Assembly: GCA_021604765.1 (NCBI GenBank) | Contig: BQJP01000026.1 | Span: 1 to 36,485, forward strand | DNA: 36,485 bases | Direction of reading: 5' to 3' | Source: Thermodesulfobacteriota bacterium | Lineage (GTDB): Bacteria; Desulfobacterota_D; UBA1144; Nemesobacterales; UBA2774 | Shown: piece by piece, positions 1-11,682 of the stretch | How positions within the stretch are numbered: position 1 is the stretch's first letter | How the letters are laid out: the number at the start of each line of letters is the position of its first letter | Position numbers and translations under genes: made by a program | The notes under the pieces: model-generated | What the model was told of the DNA's origin: nothing | Database searches by the model: none | Seen by the model: only the letters and a program-made list of their open reading frames with translations

Positions 1-394
1 CTGGTATTTCAGGTCTATATTCATGCTCGAAAAGCGCAGGTTCGTTCCTTAGGCTGCCATTTTTGCTCCAGTATAGACCATCACGGGAAGATCTAAAATC
101 ATTTCTCATTATTTCTGTTACTCTGGATTTAGATTTCTCAAGCGGTGTTACTTTTCCGGTGCTTACCAACTCTTTAAGTATCCTTTCGATTTCGTCATGG
201 ACAGCAGATCCCTTCCACTGCCAACGATTCTGAAGATTCTTTAGAACATATAATGTTCTGGTAATTTCATCAGCTTTATTTTTCTCCCAACCTCCCCAGG
301 AGCCATAATAATTGTAGTAATATTCCCTTTTGCATTCCTGAAAGAGGTTGTCTCTTGAGTAAGACCAGCTAAATTCATTTTTAAAATCGGCCAT
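1..394 (-). CDS. RecB-like PD-(D/E)XK nuclease family protein, N-terminal part
   Basis: The reading frame starts with ATG at 394 and stays open for 131 codons to the left edge, so only the N-terminus is seen. Residues 8-34 hold a Ser-Trp-Ser-x-Ser-Arg segment, a Cys-Lys-Arg-Glu followed by a run of Tyr, and Gly-Ser-Trp-Gly-Gly-Trp. Further on is a GSAVHDEIE segment. This layout (early aromatic block, then G-x-x-H-x-x-I-E) is typical of RecB/Cas4-like PD-(D/E)XK nucleases, where the His helps bind metal. The catalytic Asp/Glu-x-Lys core would lie beyond the edge. It starts 3 bases after the stop of the GNAT gene upstream, so the two are probably cotranscribed. Family placement is from motif recognition; the substrate is unknown. 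Confidence 0.7.
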   Translation of the reverse strand, partial: MADFKNEFSWSYSRDNLFQECKREYYYNYYGSWGGWEKNKADEITRTLYVLKNLQNRWQWKGSAVHDEIERILKELVSTGKVTPLEKSKSRVTEIMRNDFRSSRDGLYWSKNGSLRNEPALFEHEYRPEIP

Positions 395-397
395 TTC

Positions 398-1012
398 CTA
401 ACCCTCACCTAAGCTGTATACCATAGTGTGATTGTTTTCATTTAGCTTGCTGATGATTTCTGCTCGGTTCTCATGATGGATTCTGAAACCAAATTTTTCA
501 TATAGCGACTGAGCTGTAGTATTTCCCTTATCAACATCCAGGATTATTTGTTTACACTCTTTCTCTTTTGCTATCATGATAATTTCTTTCAGTAAATGAG
601 TGCCGATTCCTCGGTTTCTACATTTTTCATCTACAACTATTACACTGATGTAAAAATCATCTTCTTCCAAATATGGCGTGTAAGAACTGTCGAATAATTG
701 AGAGCTAATTATAAGATAATTCAAAAGTCGAGTCAGCTTTAATTTGAATAGGATATCGAATAATGTTTTTATTCTGCTATAAGACTTCCCTGTATATCCT
801 ATGACTAATCCGGCTAAAATGTTATCAGAGAAGCAGAGATAAATGTTTTCATGTCCTATGAAATTATTTCCTGTCTCTACAAAATCCTGCACCATTTGTT
901 TTGTATTCTCATCATATGATAGGTTCTGTTCGCCTTGACTATATGCTCTTAAAATTAAATCGGCTACAATACCAATGTTGTCGGTTTTTCGGTCAAATTT
1001 TCTAATTTTCAT
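398..1012 (-). CDS. GNAT family N-acetyltransferase
   Basis: A 204-residue protein with a GNAT fold. The acetyl-CoA pyrophosphate-binding motif A is clear: a beta strand reading VIVVDEKC followed by RNRGIG and a helix, then the LDVDKGNTTAQSLYEKFGF segment, which is the usual motif B with the Tyr-x-x-x-Gly-Phe signature. It transfers an acetyl group from acetyl-CoA to an amine; the acceptor cannot be told from sequence. ATG at 1012 is chosen as start; a TTG two codons upstream (1018) is also open, and neither has a strong ribosome binding site. It is followed within 3 bases by the truncated RecB-like nuclease gene and is divergent from the gene at 1093. Confidence 0.85.
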   Translation of the reverse strand: MKIRKFDRKTDNIGIVADLILRAYSQGEQNLSYDENTKQMVQDFVETGNNFIGHENIYLCFSDNILAGLVIGYTGKSYSRIKTLFDILFKLKLTRLLNYLIISSQLFDSSYTPYLEEDDFYISVIVVDEKCRNRGIGTHLLKEIIMIAKEKECKQIILDVDKGNTTAQSLYEKFGFRIHHENRAEIISKLNENNHTMVYSLGEG

Positions 1013-1055
1013 TAGCAAACTGTAAAAACTTGTTCCAGGTCATTTTAGACTAGGT

Positions 1056-1061
1056 TATAAT
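1056..1061 (+). promoter_or_regulatory. -10 box for the 1093 operon
   Basis: A perfect TATAAT lies 32 bases upstream of the ATG at 1093. No good -35 hexamer is seen at 17 bases (TTCCAG at 1033). It is the only consensus -10 in the 74-base divergent gap and would drive the small protein, the M23 peptidase and possibly the rRNA methyltransferase. Confidence 0.45.
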
Positions 1062-1092
1062 ATTTCCAAATAACAATCAAAGTAGGTAGCAA

Positions 1093-1377
1093 ATGGCAAA
1101 TATAGTTGTTCAGAGCCAACATTCTGATAAAGATTTGTTTGTTTTCAGAGTAGAAGTGATCGAAGAGGATTCACAATCTACTCACAAAGTTGAATTAGAC
1201 AGAGAAGAGTACCAAAATCTCACGGATGGAAAGATTTCTCCGGAAGAGTTAATACAGTGCTCCTTTGAGTTTTTGCTTGAAAGAGAACCTAAAGAATCAA
1301 TATTAGGTAGTTTTAATATTTCAGTTATCTCTCGATATTTTCCAGAATATGCAAGGGAGATAATAAATTATTTCTAG
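1093..1377 (+). CDS. small conserved hypothetical protein
   Basis: A 94-residue, acidic, soluble-looking protein with no signal peptide or membrane segment. The first half alternates strand-forming residues (IVVQSQH, FVFRVEVIE), and a helix follows from about residue 50. It ends in a compact block around ISRYFPEY-REI, which gives the impression of a conserved family of about 90-100 residues in bacteria, but I cannot name a function. A weak AGGTAG ribosome site precedes the ATG. The M23 peptidase gene follows after 42 bases in the same direction. It is divergent from the GNAT gene. Confidence 0.75.
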   Translation: MANIVVQSQHSDKDLFVFRVEVIEEDSQSTHKVELDREEYQNLTDGKISPEELIQCSFEFLLEREPKESILGSFNISVISRYFPEYAREIINYF

Positions 1378-1419
1378 AAACCCAAAAAATTTTAAATCAA
1401 AAGGAGTGAGCGCCAAGTT

Positions 1420-2787
1420 ATGAAGAGATTCCTATATATAGTTTTATTAGCTTTGATTGTGGGTGGATTCATTTATGTCTATCCCGAGATTGAGTGGTCT
1501 TCGCCTGAAATTGATATTAAGCTTAAATCAGAGAATATTGGTACACGCCCATTTGATATTGAAGTTCTAGACAGCGGTAAGGGGCTCAAGAATATAACTG
1601 TGGTTTTAGTTGGTGATCATGGTGAATCGATATTAGTAAATAAAAATTATCCTGAAGGTGTTAAAGGGGATAAAATTACTGTAAAGCTGGATCCTAAAAA
1701 GCTCGGAGTAAAGGGTGGGGCCGCTGAACTTAAGGTTAGTGCAGAGGATAGGTCCAGATTAAAAATATTTTCCGGCAATAAAACTAAAATAAATAAACAA
1801 GTTAACCTCGACCTCGTTCCCCCCAAACTCGATGTTATAAGCACGGATCAGTATATAAACCGCGGAGGATCAGGACTTGTTGTCTATAAAGCATCACCCG
1901 ATACTGTTGATAGCGGCGTTTCAATAGGCGACTACTTCTTCCCAGGTTATAAAGCGAATTTTAAAGATGAAGATGTTCATATGGCATTTTTTGCTTATCC
2001 TCACGATGTAGAGCCCGGGGAAAACATTATTTTAATAGCCCAGGATCAAGCGGGAAATGAAAGAACTTCAGGCATATTTTATCGTCTCAGAGACATCAAC
2101 TACAGAAAGAGCGATATAAACATCAGCGAAAATTTTGTAGAAAATGTGATGGTGCCAATAATGGAAGAGGATAGTTCCGGTTCCAGTCACAAAGAAATAT
2201 TTCTCAAAGTTAATAACGAGATGCGCAAAAAGAACGATGCGACTATAAAAAAAGTAGGTACTAATTCAAAAGGCGAAATTATGTGGGATGGTGCTTTCCA
2301 TCAGCTCTCAAACTCAAAAGTAGAAGCCAATTTTGCTGATGAAAGAACTTATATCCTTAATGACGAGCCGATCGATAAACAGTTTCACCTGGGTTATGAT
2401 CTTGCTGTGACAAAGCGCTATCCTATTGAAGCCGCAAACGGCGGTGTAATAGTATATGCGGATGAATTGGGTATTTATGGTAATACTGTTATGATAGATC
2501 ATGGAATGGGTCTCCTGACTCTTTACGGTCACATGAGTACAATTGATGTGGAAGTAGGAGATCAAGTGTTTAAGAACGATATAATAGGTAGAACAGGAGA
2601 AACCGGGCTTGCCGCTGGTGATCACCTCCATTACGGAATATATATAAACGGTGTAGCTGTTAGGCCTGTTGAATGGTGGGATAATAAGTGGATCAAAGAT
2701 AATGTTACGCTAAAGATAAACCAGGCAAGTGGTGAGTTTAACCCTCAAACAACTGAGACAGAGACTCACAACCAGAGTTCTGAATAA
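1420..2787 (+). CDS. M23 family zinc metallopeptidase, membrane anchored
   Basis: A 455-residue protein that probably cleaves peptide crosslinks in peptidoglycan in the periplasm. Residues 5-21 form one hydrophobic N-terminal anchor. Residues 30-220 are rich in beta strands and look like Ig-like extracellular modules. The LytM/M23 domain covers about 320-425, with the zinc ligands visible: H323 and D327 in HLGYD, and H404 in HLHYG, with H371 in YGHMS as the expected catalytic His. All key residues are present, so it should be an active enzyme rather than an EnvC-like activator. The C-terminal 20 residues are low-complexity (Gln/Thr/Glu rich). AAGGAG at 1401-1406 sits at a good though slightly long distance from the ATG. 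The rRNA methyltransferase follows after 26 bases. Confidence 0.9.
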   Translation: MKRFLYIVLLALIVGGFIYVYPEIEWSSPEIDIKLKSENIGTRPFDIEVLDSGKGLKNITVVLVGDHGESILVNKNYPEGVKGDKITVKLDPKKLGVKGGAAELKVSAEDRSRLKIFSGNKTKINKQVNLDLVPPKLDVISTDQYINRGGSGLVVYKASPDTVDSGVSIGDYFFPGYKANFKDEDVHMAFFAYPHDVEPGENIILIAQDQAGNERTSGIFYRLRDINYRKSDINISENFVENVMVPIMEEDSSGSSHKEIFLKVNNEMRKKNDATIKKVGTNSKGEIMWDGAFHQLSNSKVEANFADERTYILNDEPIDKQFHLGYDLAVTKRYPIEAANGGVIVYADELGIYGNTVMIDHGMGLLTLYGHMSTIDVEVGDQVFKNDIIGRTGETGLAAGDHLHYGIYINGVAVRPVEWWDNKWIKDNVTLKINQASGEFNPQTTETETHNQSSE

Positions 2788-2813
2788 CAACCTATTTAAA
2801 AGAGAAAACTTAA

Positions 2814-5587
<2,774 letters not shown>

Positions 5588-5603
5588 CTAAGTTTGTGAA
5601 TAT

Positions 5604-7322
5604 TTACTTCTTGCTCTTTAGCCATTCTTGAAGCTCAGCGAATTCTAGAGCATTTAAAACATCTTTTTTCTGAACCCATCCCCTACGGGCCGTTCCAATT
5701 CCAAATCGCATCTGGAGCAATCCCTCGGGCCTATGAGCGTCAGTAGAGATAATAATTTTCACTCCAGCTTCAACTGCCTTCTTTACATGCAGGTCCTTTA
5801 AATCCAATCTCAGATAAGATGAATTAACTTCAAGTGCTTTGTCATATTTTAGCGCTGTTTCAATTAGTTGATCAATGTCCACATCGTAAGGCTCGCGTTC
5901 ATTTATGAGTCTTCCAGTGGGGTGGCCCAGTGCGTGAACATATGGGTTCTGAAGTGCTGAGAGTATTCTTTTTGTAATTGTGTCCCTGTCCATCTTAAAG
6001 CCGCTATGAACAGATGCTATCACTACATCTAATTCTTTTAATATTTCATCAGGATAATCGAGGGTGCCGTCGGTTTTAATATCTACTTCAGAGCCCATTA
6101 GTATATTGATACCCTTCATTTTCTTATTAATTGCAGTTAATTCTTTTTTCTTTTCAATAAGTCTTTCAATAGATAGTCCATTTGCAATAGTGGATAAGGG
6201 TGAGTGATCGGTTATTGCGATATACTCATATCCTAGCTCTATGGCGCTCTTTGCCATTTCCTCTATCGTTGCCTTGCCGTCACTCCATTTGGTATGCATA
6301 TGGAGATCACCTTTTATATCTCCAAGCTCAATGAGATCAGGTAGTCTCCCTTTGATTGCAGCTTCTATTTCACCTCTGTCTTCTCTTAGCTCAGGCGGGA
6401 TGAACGGGAGGTCTAGAGTGCCGTACATTTCTTTCTCTGTTTCTCCAGCAACTTTGTCATCGCCTTTGAAAATGCCATATTCATTTATTCGAAGCCCATT
6501 TTTTTGTGCGATGCTTCTGAGTTTTACATTATGGGCTTGTGACCCAGAGAAGTACTGAAGCGCTCCTCCATAGGATTCTGGCCCAACAACTCGAAGATCA
6601 ACCTGTATTCCATCTTTGGTAATGACACTTCCTTTAGTGCTTCCTGAAGCAAGGACTTCTTTTACGAACGGAAGCTCTGTAAATTCCTTTACTGTCTTCT
6701 CCGTATCATCGGAAATTGTAAGTATATCTATATCCTTAATGGTCTCTCTCATTCTTCTAATGGAACCGGCAATAATGGTGCCCTCAGTTCCCTTTATCTC
6801 TTCTACCTCTTTTTTAATTGATTCTGCTAGTGGCAGGGCTTTACCCAAGTGAGTTCTCTCTCGTTTTTCTTTTAATAGAGGAATTCCTCTTTTTATCTCA
6901 TCAACTTTCTTCTGCCCTAAACCTTTAAATTCAAGAACTTCTTCTCCATCAAGAACTTTCTCCAGATCTTCTAGACCTCTAACATGAAGTTCTCTGTAGA
7001 GTAGGGCGAGAGTTTTAGGGCCCAAGCCTAATATTCCAAGAAGCTCGGTCATTTCTAATGGGACTTTTTCTTGAAGTTTATCGAATTCCTTAATATCACC
7101 AGTCTCAACATATTCTTTTACTTTACTTGCCAGGTCCTTTCCTACTCCGGGAATGTCGGTTACATCATCCCGGCTCACTCTATCTTCTATTTTCTCATTA
7201 AGCTCCAAGATATTTAATGCAGCTTTCTTATATGCTCTGATCTTAAAAGGGTTCTCGTCCAAAATACTCAACATTGCTGCCATCTGTTCAAAAATTTCTG
7301 CTATCTCAGCATTTTTACTCAT
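5604..7322 (-). CDS. polX: DNA polymerase X family protein with PHP domain (PolX)
   Basis: A 572-residue two-part enzyme. Residues 1-155 carry the 8-kDa and helix-hairpin-helix region (IPGVGKDLASKV and LGLGPKTLALLY). The nucleotidyltransferase palm has G186-S187 and the metal-binding aspartates D197, D199 and D242. From about 337 a PHP phosphoesterase domain shows DLHMHTKWSDG, AITDHS, GSEVDI, HSGF, HPTGR and STDAHRP, so its metal site looks complete. Bacterial PolX proteins of this length fill short gaps, and their PHP part gives 3'-5' exonuclease and AP-endonuclease-type activity in base excision repair. Start ATG at 7322; a GGAG lies 12 bases upstream, longer than usual. The gene sits directly before ligA. 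Confidence 0.95.
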   Translation of the reverse strand: MSKNAEIAEIFEQMAAMLSILDENPFKIRAYKKAALNILELNEKIEDRVSRDDVTDIPGVGKDLASKVKEYVETGDIKEFDKLQEKVPLEMTELLGILGLGPKTLALLYRELHVRGLEDLEKVLDGEEVLEFKGLGQKKVDEIKRGIPLLKEKRERTHLGKALPLAESIKKEVEEIKGTEGTIIAGSIRRMRETIKDIDILTISDDTEKTVKEFTELPFVKEVLASGSTKGSVITKDGIQVDLRVVGPESYGGALQYFSGSQAHNVKLRSIAQKNGLRINEYGIFKGDDKVAGETEKEMYGTLDLPFIPPELREDRGEIEAAIKGRLPDLIELGDIKGDLHMHTKWSDGKATIEEMAKSAIELGYEYIAITDHSPLSTIANGLSIERLIEKKKELTAINKKMKGINILMGSEVDIKTDGTLDYPDEILKELDVVIASVHSGFKMDRDTITKRILSALQNPYVHALGHPTGRLINEREPYDVDIDQLIETALKYDKALEVNSSYLRLDLKDLHVKKAVEAGVKIIISTDAHRPEGLLQMRFGIGTARRGWVQKKDVLNALEFAELQEWLKSKK

Positions 7323-7472
7323 CTAGTTAAAATACTCCATGAAAATTAAATAGTTTTTAGTCAGAAGAAACAATATTACTTTAGTATAGCGATTTTTAGA
7401 ACAAGAAAAAACAGGATCAAAATTATCTTCAGATTAATTTAAGTTTAGTTGTGGAATGTATATAAAAAGTTC

Positions 7473-9188
7473 CTACTGAACCGATGCTGTCTGCATCTCA
7501 CCTGAGAATCTTTGAACACCGGCAAAAATTCCGTCTGCAATTTTATTTACATAGTCATTGCTCTTTAATCTTTTTTCATCTCTAGGATTAGTAATAAAAG
7601 AAGTTTCTACAAGAATGCTAGGTATATCAGCCCCTATTAACACAATAAACGGTGCTTTCTTAACACCTTTGTTTTTTACAGGTGGATACTTGGAAGAAAC
7701 TTTGCTTACCACTGAACTTTGAACGTGGCCTGCTAAACGTTGTGATTCTTCAATCTTGGCGCCTAGCAAATACTGTTTTAGCACTTTGTCCATCTCGCTT
7801 CTGGATATGCTAGTGCTGGCATTTTCTCTTGCGGCAACTGCAAGAGAAGCCTTGTCATTGGTTAGACTCAAGATATAGGTTTCAATCCCATAGGCTTGTT
7901 TGTTGCGGGCTGCGTTACAATGTATTGATATAAATAGATCAGCACCCTGTTTCTTAGCAATAGCTGTTCTTTCTTCTAGTGGTATAAACTTATCAGTGCT
8001 TCTGGTTAGATAAACTTTAGTTATGCCAAACTTTTTACCCTCTTTATCCAGCTTTGCCTTAAGTGCTTTTGCGATTTTAAGGTTTACATCTTTTTCCTTT
8101 AGTCCAGTAGGACCAATAGCTCCAGGATCATGCCCTCCATGCCCAGCGTCAATAACTACCGTCTTGATTTTCAAACCTAGAGCTTCAGACAGTGATGCAA
8201 CATTATCTTCAGGCATGCCGGATTTGTATTCGTATGGATCACTCTTTTTATCTCCAGCATAATATCCGCCAGATTTTTTCCCACTTCCTTCAATATCCAT
8301 AACAATTCTGTTAGGGTCCTTTAACTTAAAGACTTTGTAGTCGTCAAAACTGTTTATATAGAGTACAACTCTAACAGTATCCTTGGTATTTCTGCCAAAC
8401 TTGATCTGCTCAAGTAAACCTTTTGTAACCGGCTCCACATATAAATTCTTATCTACCGTTGCTCCCTCAATGTCTACAAAAAGTCTTGGGGGCTTCCCGT
8501 TTTTGGGGTCAGCTTTTAAGAGCCTTGATTTGTATTTTGCGTCCTTAGCTAAATGTATTACAACCCTTGTATAATCATCAGTAGACCAGTGGCGTATCTG
8601 GCTTACTTTTGTAAGTCCTAGTGCCGAGGCATCGTTACTATTGTCTCTGTCTGTATAGACAGGTTTTTTGGCTGGTTTGAAAGGCGCTAACTCGGCCTTT
8701 TTGTTTTGAGCGACTGGCTTCATGTCGCCATTTGGAAATTCTGTTACAAGTTTATCGTATTCTAAATAAGCATCTGATTTACTTTGCCTTTCAACGATTC
8801 TGGCTACCCTAAGCTGTGCGTCGTCAGCTAAGTTGCTATCTGGGTACTTTCTTACAAATTTTCTGGATATTCCAACCGACATGTCAAAGTCTTTTTGTGA
8901 ATTAAATCTTTCTCCCATTTCTTCATACATTTTTCCTGAGAGAAATAATGAGTTAGGGGCTTTGGGGCTGTTGGGATAATCTTTGTCTATACTGAAAAAT
9001 GCACGGGCAATTGTTTCCCAGATTTCTTTGTTTTGGGATTTGTCTTTATTTACTGTAAGATTCTTATATAGTTCAAAGGTTTGGTCGTAAAGAATTTCTC
9101 CTCTATCTTGGCCGAAAGTGGGCTGGATAGAGGAAAATAGTGCTATTAGAGACGAAATAATTAAGAAAGATAATGTTCTTTTAGTCAC
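7473..9188 (-). CDS. N-acetylmuramoyl-L-alanine amidase, AmiC type (AMIN + Amidase_3)
   Basis: A 571-residue secreted amidase that cuts between MurNAc and the first L-Ala of peptidoglycan during cell separation. A signal peptide covers residues 1-26. Residues 30-170 look like helical TPR-type repeats with YPNSPKAP and YPDSNLADDA turns, as in YbgF-like proteins. An AMIN domain follows at about 190-300 and an Amidase_3 domain at about 342-560. Zinc ligands and catalytic residues are all visible: H350 (DAGHGG), E365 (LKEKD), H423 (SIHCN) and E528 (LVETSF). The TPR-like front is an addition to the AmiC plan. The start is GTG at 9188, close behind a near-consensus promoter. It is not near any amidase activator other than the M23 protein. 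Confidence 0.93.
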   Translation of the reverse strand: MTKRTLSFLIISSLIALFSSIQPTFGQDRGEILYDQTFELYKNLTVNKDKSQNKEIWETIARAFFSIDKDYPNSPKAPNSLFLSGKMYEEMGERFNSQKDFDMSVGISRKFVRKYPDSNLADDAQLRVARIVERQSKSDAYLEYDKLVTEFPNGDMKPVAQNKKAELAPFKPAKKPVYTDRDNSNDASALGLTKVSQIRHWSTDDYTRVVIHLAKDAKYKSRLLKADPKNGKPPRLFVDIEGATVDKNLYVEPVTKGLLEQIKFGRNTKDTVRVVLYINSFDDYKVFKLKDPNRIVMDIEGSGKKSGGYYAGDKKSDPYEYKSGMPEDNVASLSEALGLKIKTVVIDAGHGGHDPGAIGPTGLKEKDVNLKIAKALKAKLDKEGKKFGITKVYLTRSTDKFIPLEERTAIAKKQGADLFISIHCNAARNKQAYGIETYILSLTNDKASLAVAARENASTSISRSEMDKVLKQYLLGAKIEESQRLAGHVQSSVVSKVSSKYPPVKNKGVKKAPFIVLIGADIPSILVETSFITNPRDEKRLKSNDYVNKIADGIFAGVQRFSGEMQTASVQ

Positions 9189-9200
9189 CTTAGGAATATA

Positions 9201-9229
9201 ATTATACTATTCTGATAGTCATTTGTAAA
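9201..9229 (-). promoter_or_regulatory. sigma-70-type promoter of the amidase gene
   Basis: Read on the minus strand, TTTACA (9229-9224) and TATAAT (9206-9201) are separated by exactly 17 bases, five and six matches to consensus. Transcription would start near 9194, leaving only about 5-6 bases before the GTG at 9188, so the message may be nearly leaderless. Confidence 0.7.
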
Positions 9230-9328
9230 CATTATTTTAGAATCTACTTTAACATTTCGGGGCTATATAATTACTAAATCGGAGAATATTTTTTGAAATG
9301 ATTAGAAGTTAATGCTAAATTTGTCTAA

Positions 9329-10090
9329 ATGAAGGTGGTTATACTTGGTTGCGCAACATCTACGGGTGTCCCAATAATTGGATGTCAATGTCATGTATGT
9401 ACTTCTGATAATCCAAAGAACAAAAGGACCCGGTGCTCTGTATTTATAGAGTCCAGGGGCAAAAATATACTCATTGATAGTTCTACAGATCTGAGATTTC
9501 AAGCCCTAAAGCACAATATTACTAGACTCGATGCTGTTCTATACACACATTCTCATGCTGATCACACACACGGCATTGATGAGCTTAGGACCTTTAATTT
9601 TGTTAATGATATGGTGATCCCATGTTATGGCAACTCGTTCACAATTAATAATCTGAAAAATAATTTTGGTTACATATTTGATGGGGTTTATTCTGCGGGC
9701 GGGAAGCCCAAATTAGAATTAAACATAGTAGAAGACGATTTTGATTTTGATGGTATGAGCATCATTCCTGTTGAGATCAATCATGCCAGTTGGATGATAT
9801 TGGGTTATAGAATTGGCAATTTTGCATATCTAACAGATTGCAGCGGCATACCTTCAGAATCTATGGAAAAGTTACATGGACTTGATTTATTAATCATTAG
9901 CGCTCTTAGATATAGAGAGCATCCTGCTCATTTCAATATTGAGCAGGCAATCCAGATGACTCAAAAAATTAATCCTAAACTTGCCGTATTTACTCATATG
10001 GGTCATCAAGTAGAGTATGATACTCTATTAAGTGAGCTGCCGGATAATATTGTCCCTGCATATGACGGGATGGAGGTCGAGTTGGACTGA
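9329..10090 (+). CDS. MBL-fold metallohydrolase, PhnP-like
   Basis: A 253-residue metallo-beta-lactamase-fold enzyme. The metal motif HSHADH is at residues 74-79 (H74, H76, D78, H79), and later ligands are seen in INHASW, TDCSG and FTHMGH. The N-terminus has C19, C21 and C24 (GCQCHVC) followed by NKRTRCS, the structural zinc pattern of PhnP, the phosphoribosyl 1,2-cyclic phosphate phosphodiesterase. No other phn genes are in the window, so it may be a general cyclic-phosphate or nucleotide phosphodiesterase of the same subfamily. ATG at 9329 has no clear ribosome site. A terminator-like hairpin overlaps the gene's end, and apgM follows. Confidence 0.85.
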   Translation: MKVVILGCATSTGVPIIGCQCHVCTSDNPKNKRTRCSVFIESRGKNILIDSSTDLRFQALKHNITRLDAVLYTHSHADHTHGIDELRTFNFVNDMVIPCYGNSFTINNLKNNFGYIFDGVYSAGGKPKLELNIVEDDFDFDGMSIIPVEINHASWMILGYRIGNFAYLTDCSGIPSESMEKLHGLDLLIISALRYREHPAHFNIEQAIQMTQKINPKLAVFTHMGHQVEYDTLLSELPDNIVPAYDGMEVELD

Positions 10091-10110
10091 GCTTAGTTTG
10101 ATAAGCTTTT
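10090..10110 (+). terminator. short terminator-like hairpin after the MBL gene
   Basis: AGCTTA (10090-10095) and TAAGCT (10102-10107) pair perfectly around a 6-base loop and run into TTTT (10107-10110). The stem is short and AT-rich, so termination would be partial at best. Confidence 0.4.
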
Positions 10111-10158
10111 AGACTACAGGGACAATGTTAATTCTTCATAAATTATAGAGGTGTGATA

Positions 10159-11382
10159 ATGCAGGAAGTTATAAAAAAGTTGCTTCAAAAAAATGATACA
10201 AAAATAGTTTTTGTTGTTTTAGATGGAGTAGGGGGGCTTCCTAAAAATGGAAAAACTGAGCTTGAAGCTGCCAACACTCCTAACCTAGACGCCTTGGCTC
10301 AAAACAGCGCGTGTGGTCAGCATTTGCCAGTTGCTTATGGAATAACACCCGGAAGCGGCGCTGCTCATCTGGGTTTATTTGGTTACGATCCCCTTAAATA
10401 CGAAATAGGCCGTGGTGTGCTTGAAGCGCTTGGTCTTGGTTTGCATCTCACTCCTAACGATGTTGCTATTAGGGGTAATTTTGCAACTGTTAAATATGAG
10501 GGCGATACTCCAATTGTCACAGATAGGAGAGCAGGAAGAATTCCAACTCAGGAAAATATAAGAATTGTCTCAAAAATTTCAGAAGAAATAAAAGAAATAG
10601 ATGGTGTAAAAGTAAATATAACTTCAGGAATGGAGCACCGCTCTGCTATTGTTCTAACTTTCCCCGATCCAATCGGAGAAGGTGGAGATGATATCCACGA
10701 TACCGACCCACAGCAGGAAGGCAAAAGCCCAATTGTTGCAACAGGAAATACCCCTGAATCTGATAAGGTAGCGAAGGTCATTGATAAACTTGTTAATCAG
10801 GTTGCAGAAATAATTAAGGATGAAGAAAAGGCTAACTATCTATTGTTAAGAGGTATAGCGACTCATCCAAACCTTGCTTCATATTCTGAAGCTTATGGAC
10901 TTGATGCCGCATGTATTGCCACTTACCCAATGTACCGAGGTGTCGCAAAGCTCGTGGGTATGGAGGTTCTCGAAGTAGAGGACTATTCTATCAAGGCTGA
11001 AATTGATACTTTAAAAAGAGATTTTGATAAGCACGACTTTTTCTACTTCCATGTTAAGAAAACTGATAGTTACGGAGAGGATGGCAATTTTGATGCCAAG
11101 GTTGGAGTCATAGAAGAGTTTGACAGTTTTGTTCCTGACATACTCGAATTAGATCCGGATGTTATTGTTGTAACTGGTGATCATTCGACGCCTTCGACTA
11201 TGAAAGCGCATAGCTGGCATCCAGTTCCTCTTTTAATTAATGCAAAGAATGTTAGAGCTGGTGGAATTAATACTTTTGGAGAGGAAGGTTGTCTAAAGGG
11301 AGAGCTTGGTACTTTTAGAGCTACAGATCTGATGACACTAGTTCTTGCTCATGCAGACAGACTTCAAAAGTACGGCGCTTAA
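10159..11382 (+). CDS. apgM: 2,3-bisphosphoglycerate-independent phosphoglycerate mutase, archaeal type
   Basis: A 407-residue enzyme of the alkaline phosphatase superfamily that interconverts 3- and 2-phosphoglycerate in glycolysis. Metal-binding D22 is in VVLDGVGG and the nucleophile Ser66 in [16 protein letters not shown]; late metal ligands appear in VTGDHSTP and AHSWHPVP. The length of about 400 and these motifs match ApgM (archaeal-type iPGM, also found in some bacteria and related to phosphonopyruvate decarboxylase-like mutases), not the roughly 510-residue GpmI. ATG at 10159 is preferred over the GTG at 10153, because GAGGTG at 10148-10153 is a ribosome site correctly spaced for the ATG. 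Followed by the tRNA-Leu gene. Confidence 0.92.
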   Translation: MQEVIKKLLQKNDTKIVFVVLDGVGGLPKNGKTELEAANTPNLDALAQNSACGQHLPVAYGITPGSGAAHLGLFGYDPLKYEIGRGVLEALGLGLHLTPNDVAIRGNFATVKYEGDTPIVTDRRAGRIPTQENIRIVSKISEEIKEIDGVKVNITSGMEHRSAIVLTFPDPIGEGGDDIHDTDPQQEGKSPIVATGNTPESDKVAKVIDKLVNQVAEIIKDEEKANYLLLRGIATHPNLASYSEAYGLDAACIATYPMYRGVAKLVGMEVLEVEDYSIKAEIDTLKRDFDKHDFFYFHVKKTDSYGEDGNFDAKVGVIEEFDSFVPDILELDPDVIVVTGDHSTPSTMKAHSWHPVPLLINAKNVRAGGINTFGEEGCLKGELGTFRATDLMTLVLAHADRLQKYGA

Positions 11383-11484
11383 ATCTTGAAATTCAGAACT
11401 CTTGTGCTAATTTATACAGTCCTTACTGCCAATCTTAGTAGTTTTAATAGCTTCTAAGACTAAGGTTTTGTTTTAAACCTCAAT

Positions 11485-11502
11485 ACTCTTTTCCTAAAGA
11501 GT
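11485..11502. terminator. small hairpin between apgM and tRNA-Leu
   Basis: ACTCTTT (11485-11491) pairs exactly with AAAGAGT (11496-11502) around TCCT. It ends 10 bases before the tRNA. No T-run follows, so it could be a processing or weak termination structure rather than a true terminator. Confidence 0.3.
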
Positions 11503-11512
11503 GTGAATCAGT

Positions 11513-11597
11513 GCCGAAGTGGTGGAATTGGCAGACACGCAGTCTTGAGGGGGCTGTGCCTTCGGGCGTGCGGGTTCGACTCCCGCCTTCGGCACCA
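11513..11597 (+). tRNA. tRNA-Leu (anticodon GAG)
   Basis: The cloverleaf closes by hand. The acceptor stem is GCCGAAG (11513-11519) with CTTCGGC (11587-11593). The anticodon stem CAGTC/GGCTG holds the loop TTGAGGG, giving anticodon GAG. There is a long variable arm typical of class II tRNAs, and the T-arm is GCGGG/CCCGC around TTCGACT (11575-11581). The discriminator base is A as required for Leu, with an encoded CCA at 11595-11597. It reads Leu codons CUU/CUC. Its last 73 bases recur exactly at 13251-13323, which marks it as an integration site. Confidence 0.97.
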
Positions 11598-11598
11598 T
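11525..11598 (+). repeat. direct repeat copy 1 (attachment-site candidate) inside tRNA-Leu
   Basis: The segment from the D-arm to the base after CCA is identical to 13251-13324 (74 bases). Upstream the two copies differ at once (GGTG against TTGTA), and downstream they differ after one base. This is the arrangement expected when an element integrates into the 3' part of a tRNA gene and restores it with its own copy. Confidence 0.85.
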
Positions 11599-11682
11599 AC
11601 TGATTATTTATATAATCTTTAAAAAGCCCTTCATCTTTCTACGCTAAGTTTATAGGTTTGTAATAGTAGGTATTAGAGATTA

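Noticed and set aside
2314-2631. 105-codon leftward frame inside the M23 gene
   Set aside because: Shadow of the strongly conserved M23 catalytic region on the other strand; no ribosome site.
10153-10158. GTG start of apgM
   Set aside because: This GTG lies inside the GAGGTG ribosome site that is correctly spaced for the ATG at 10159.
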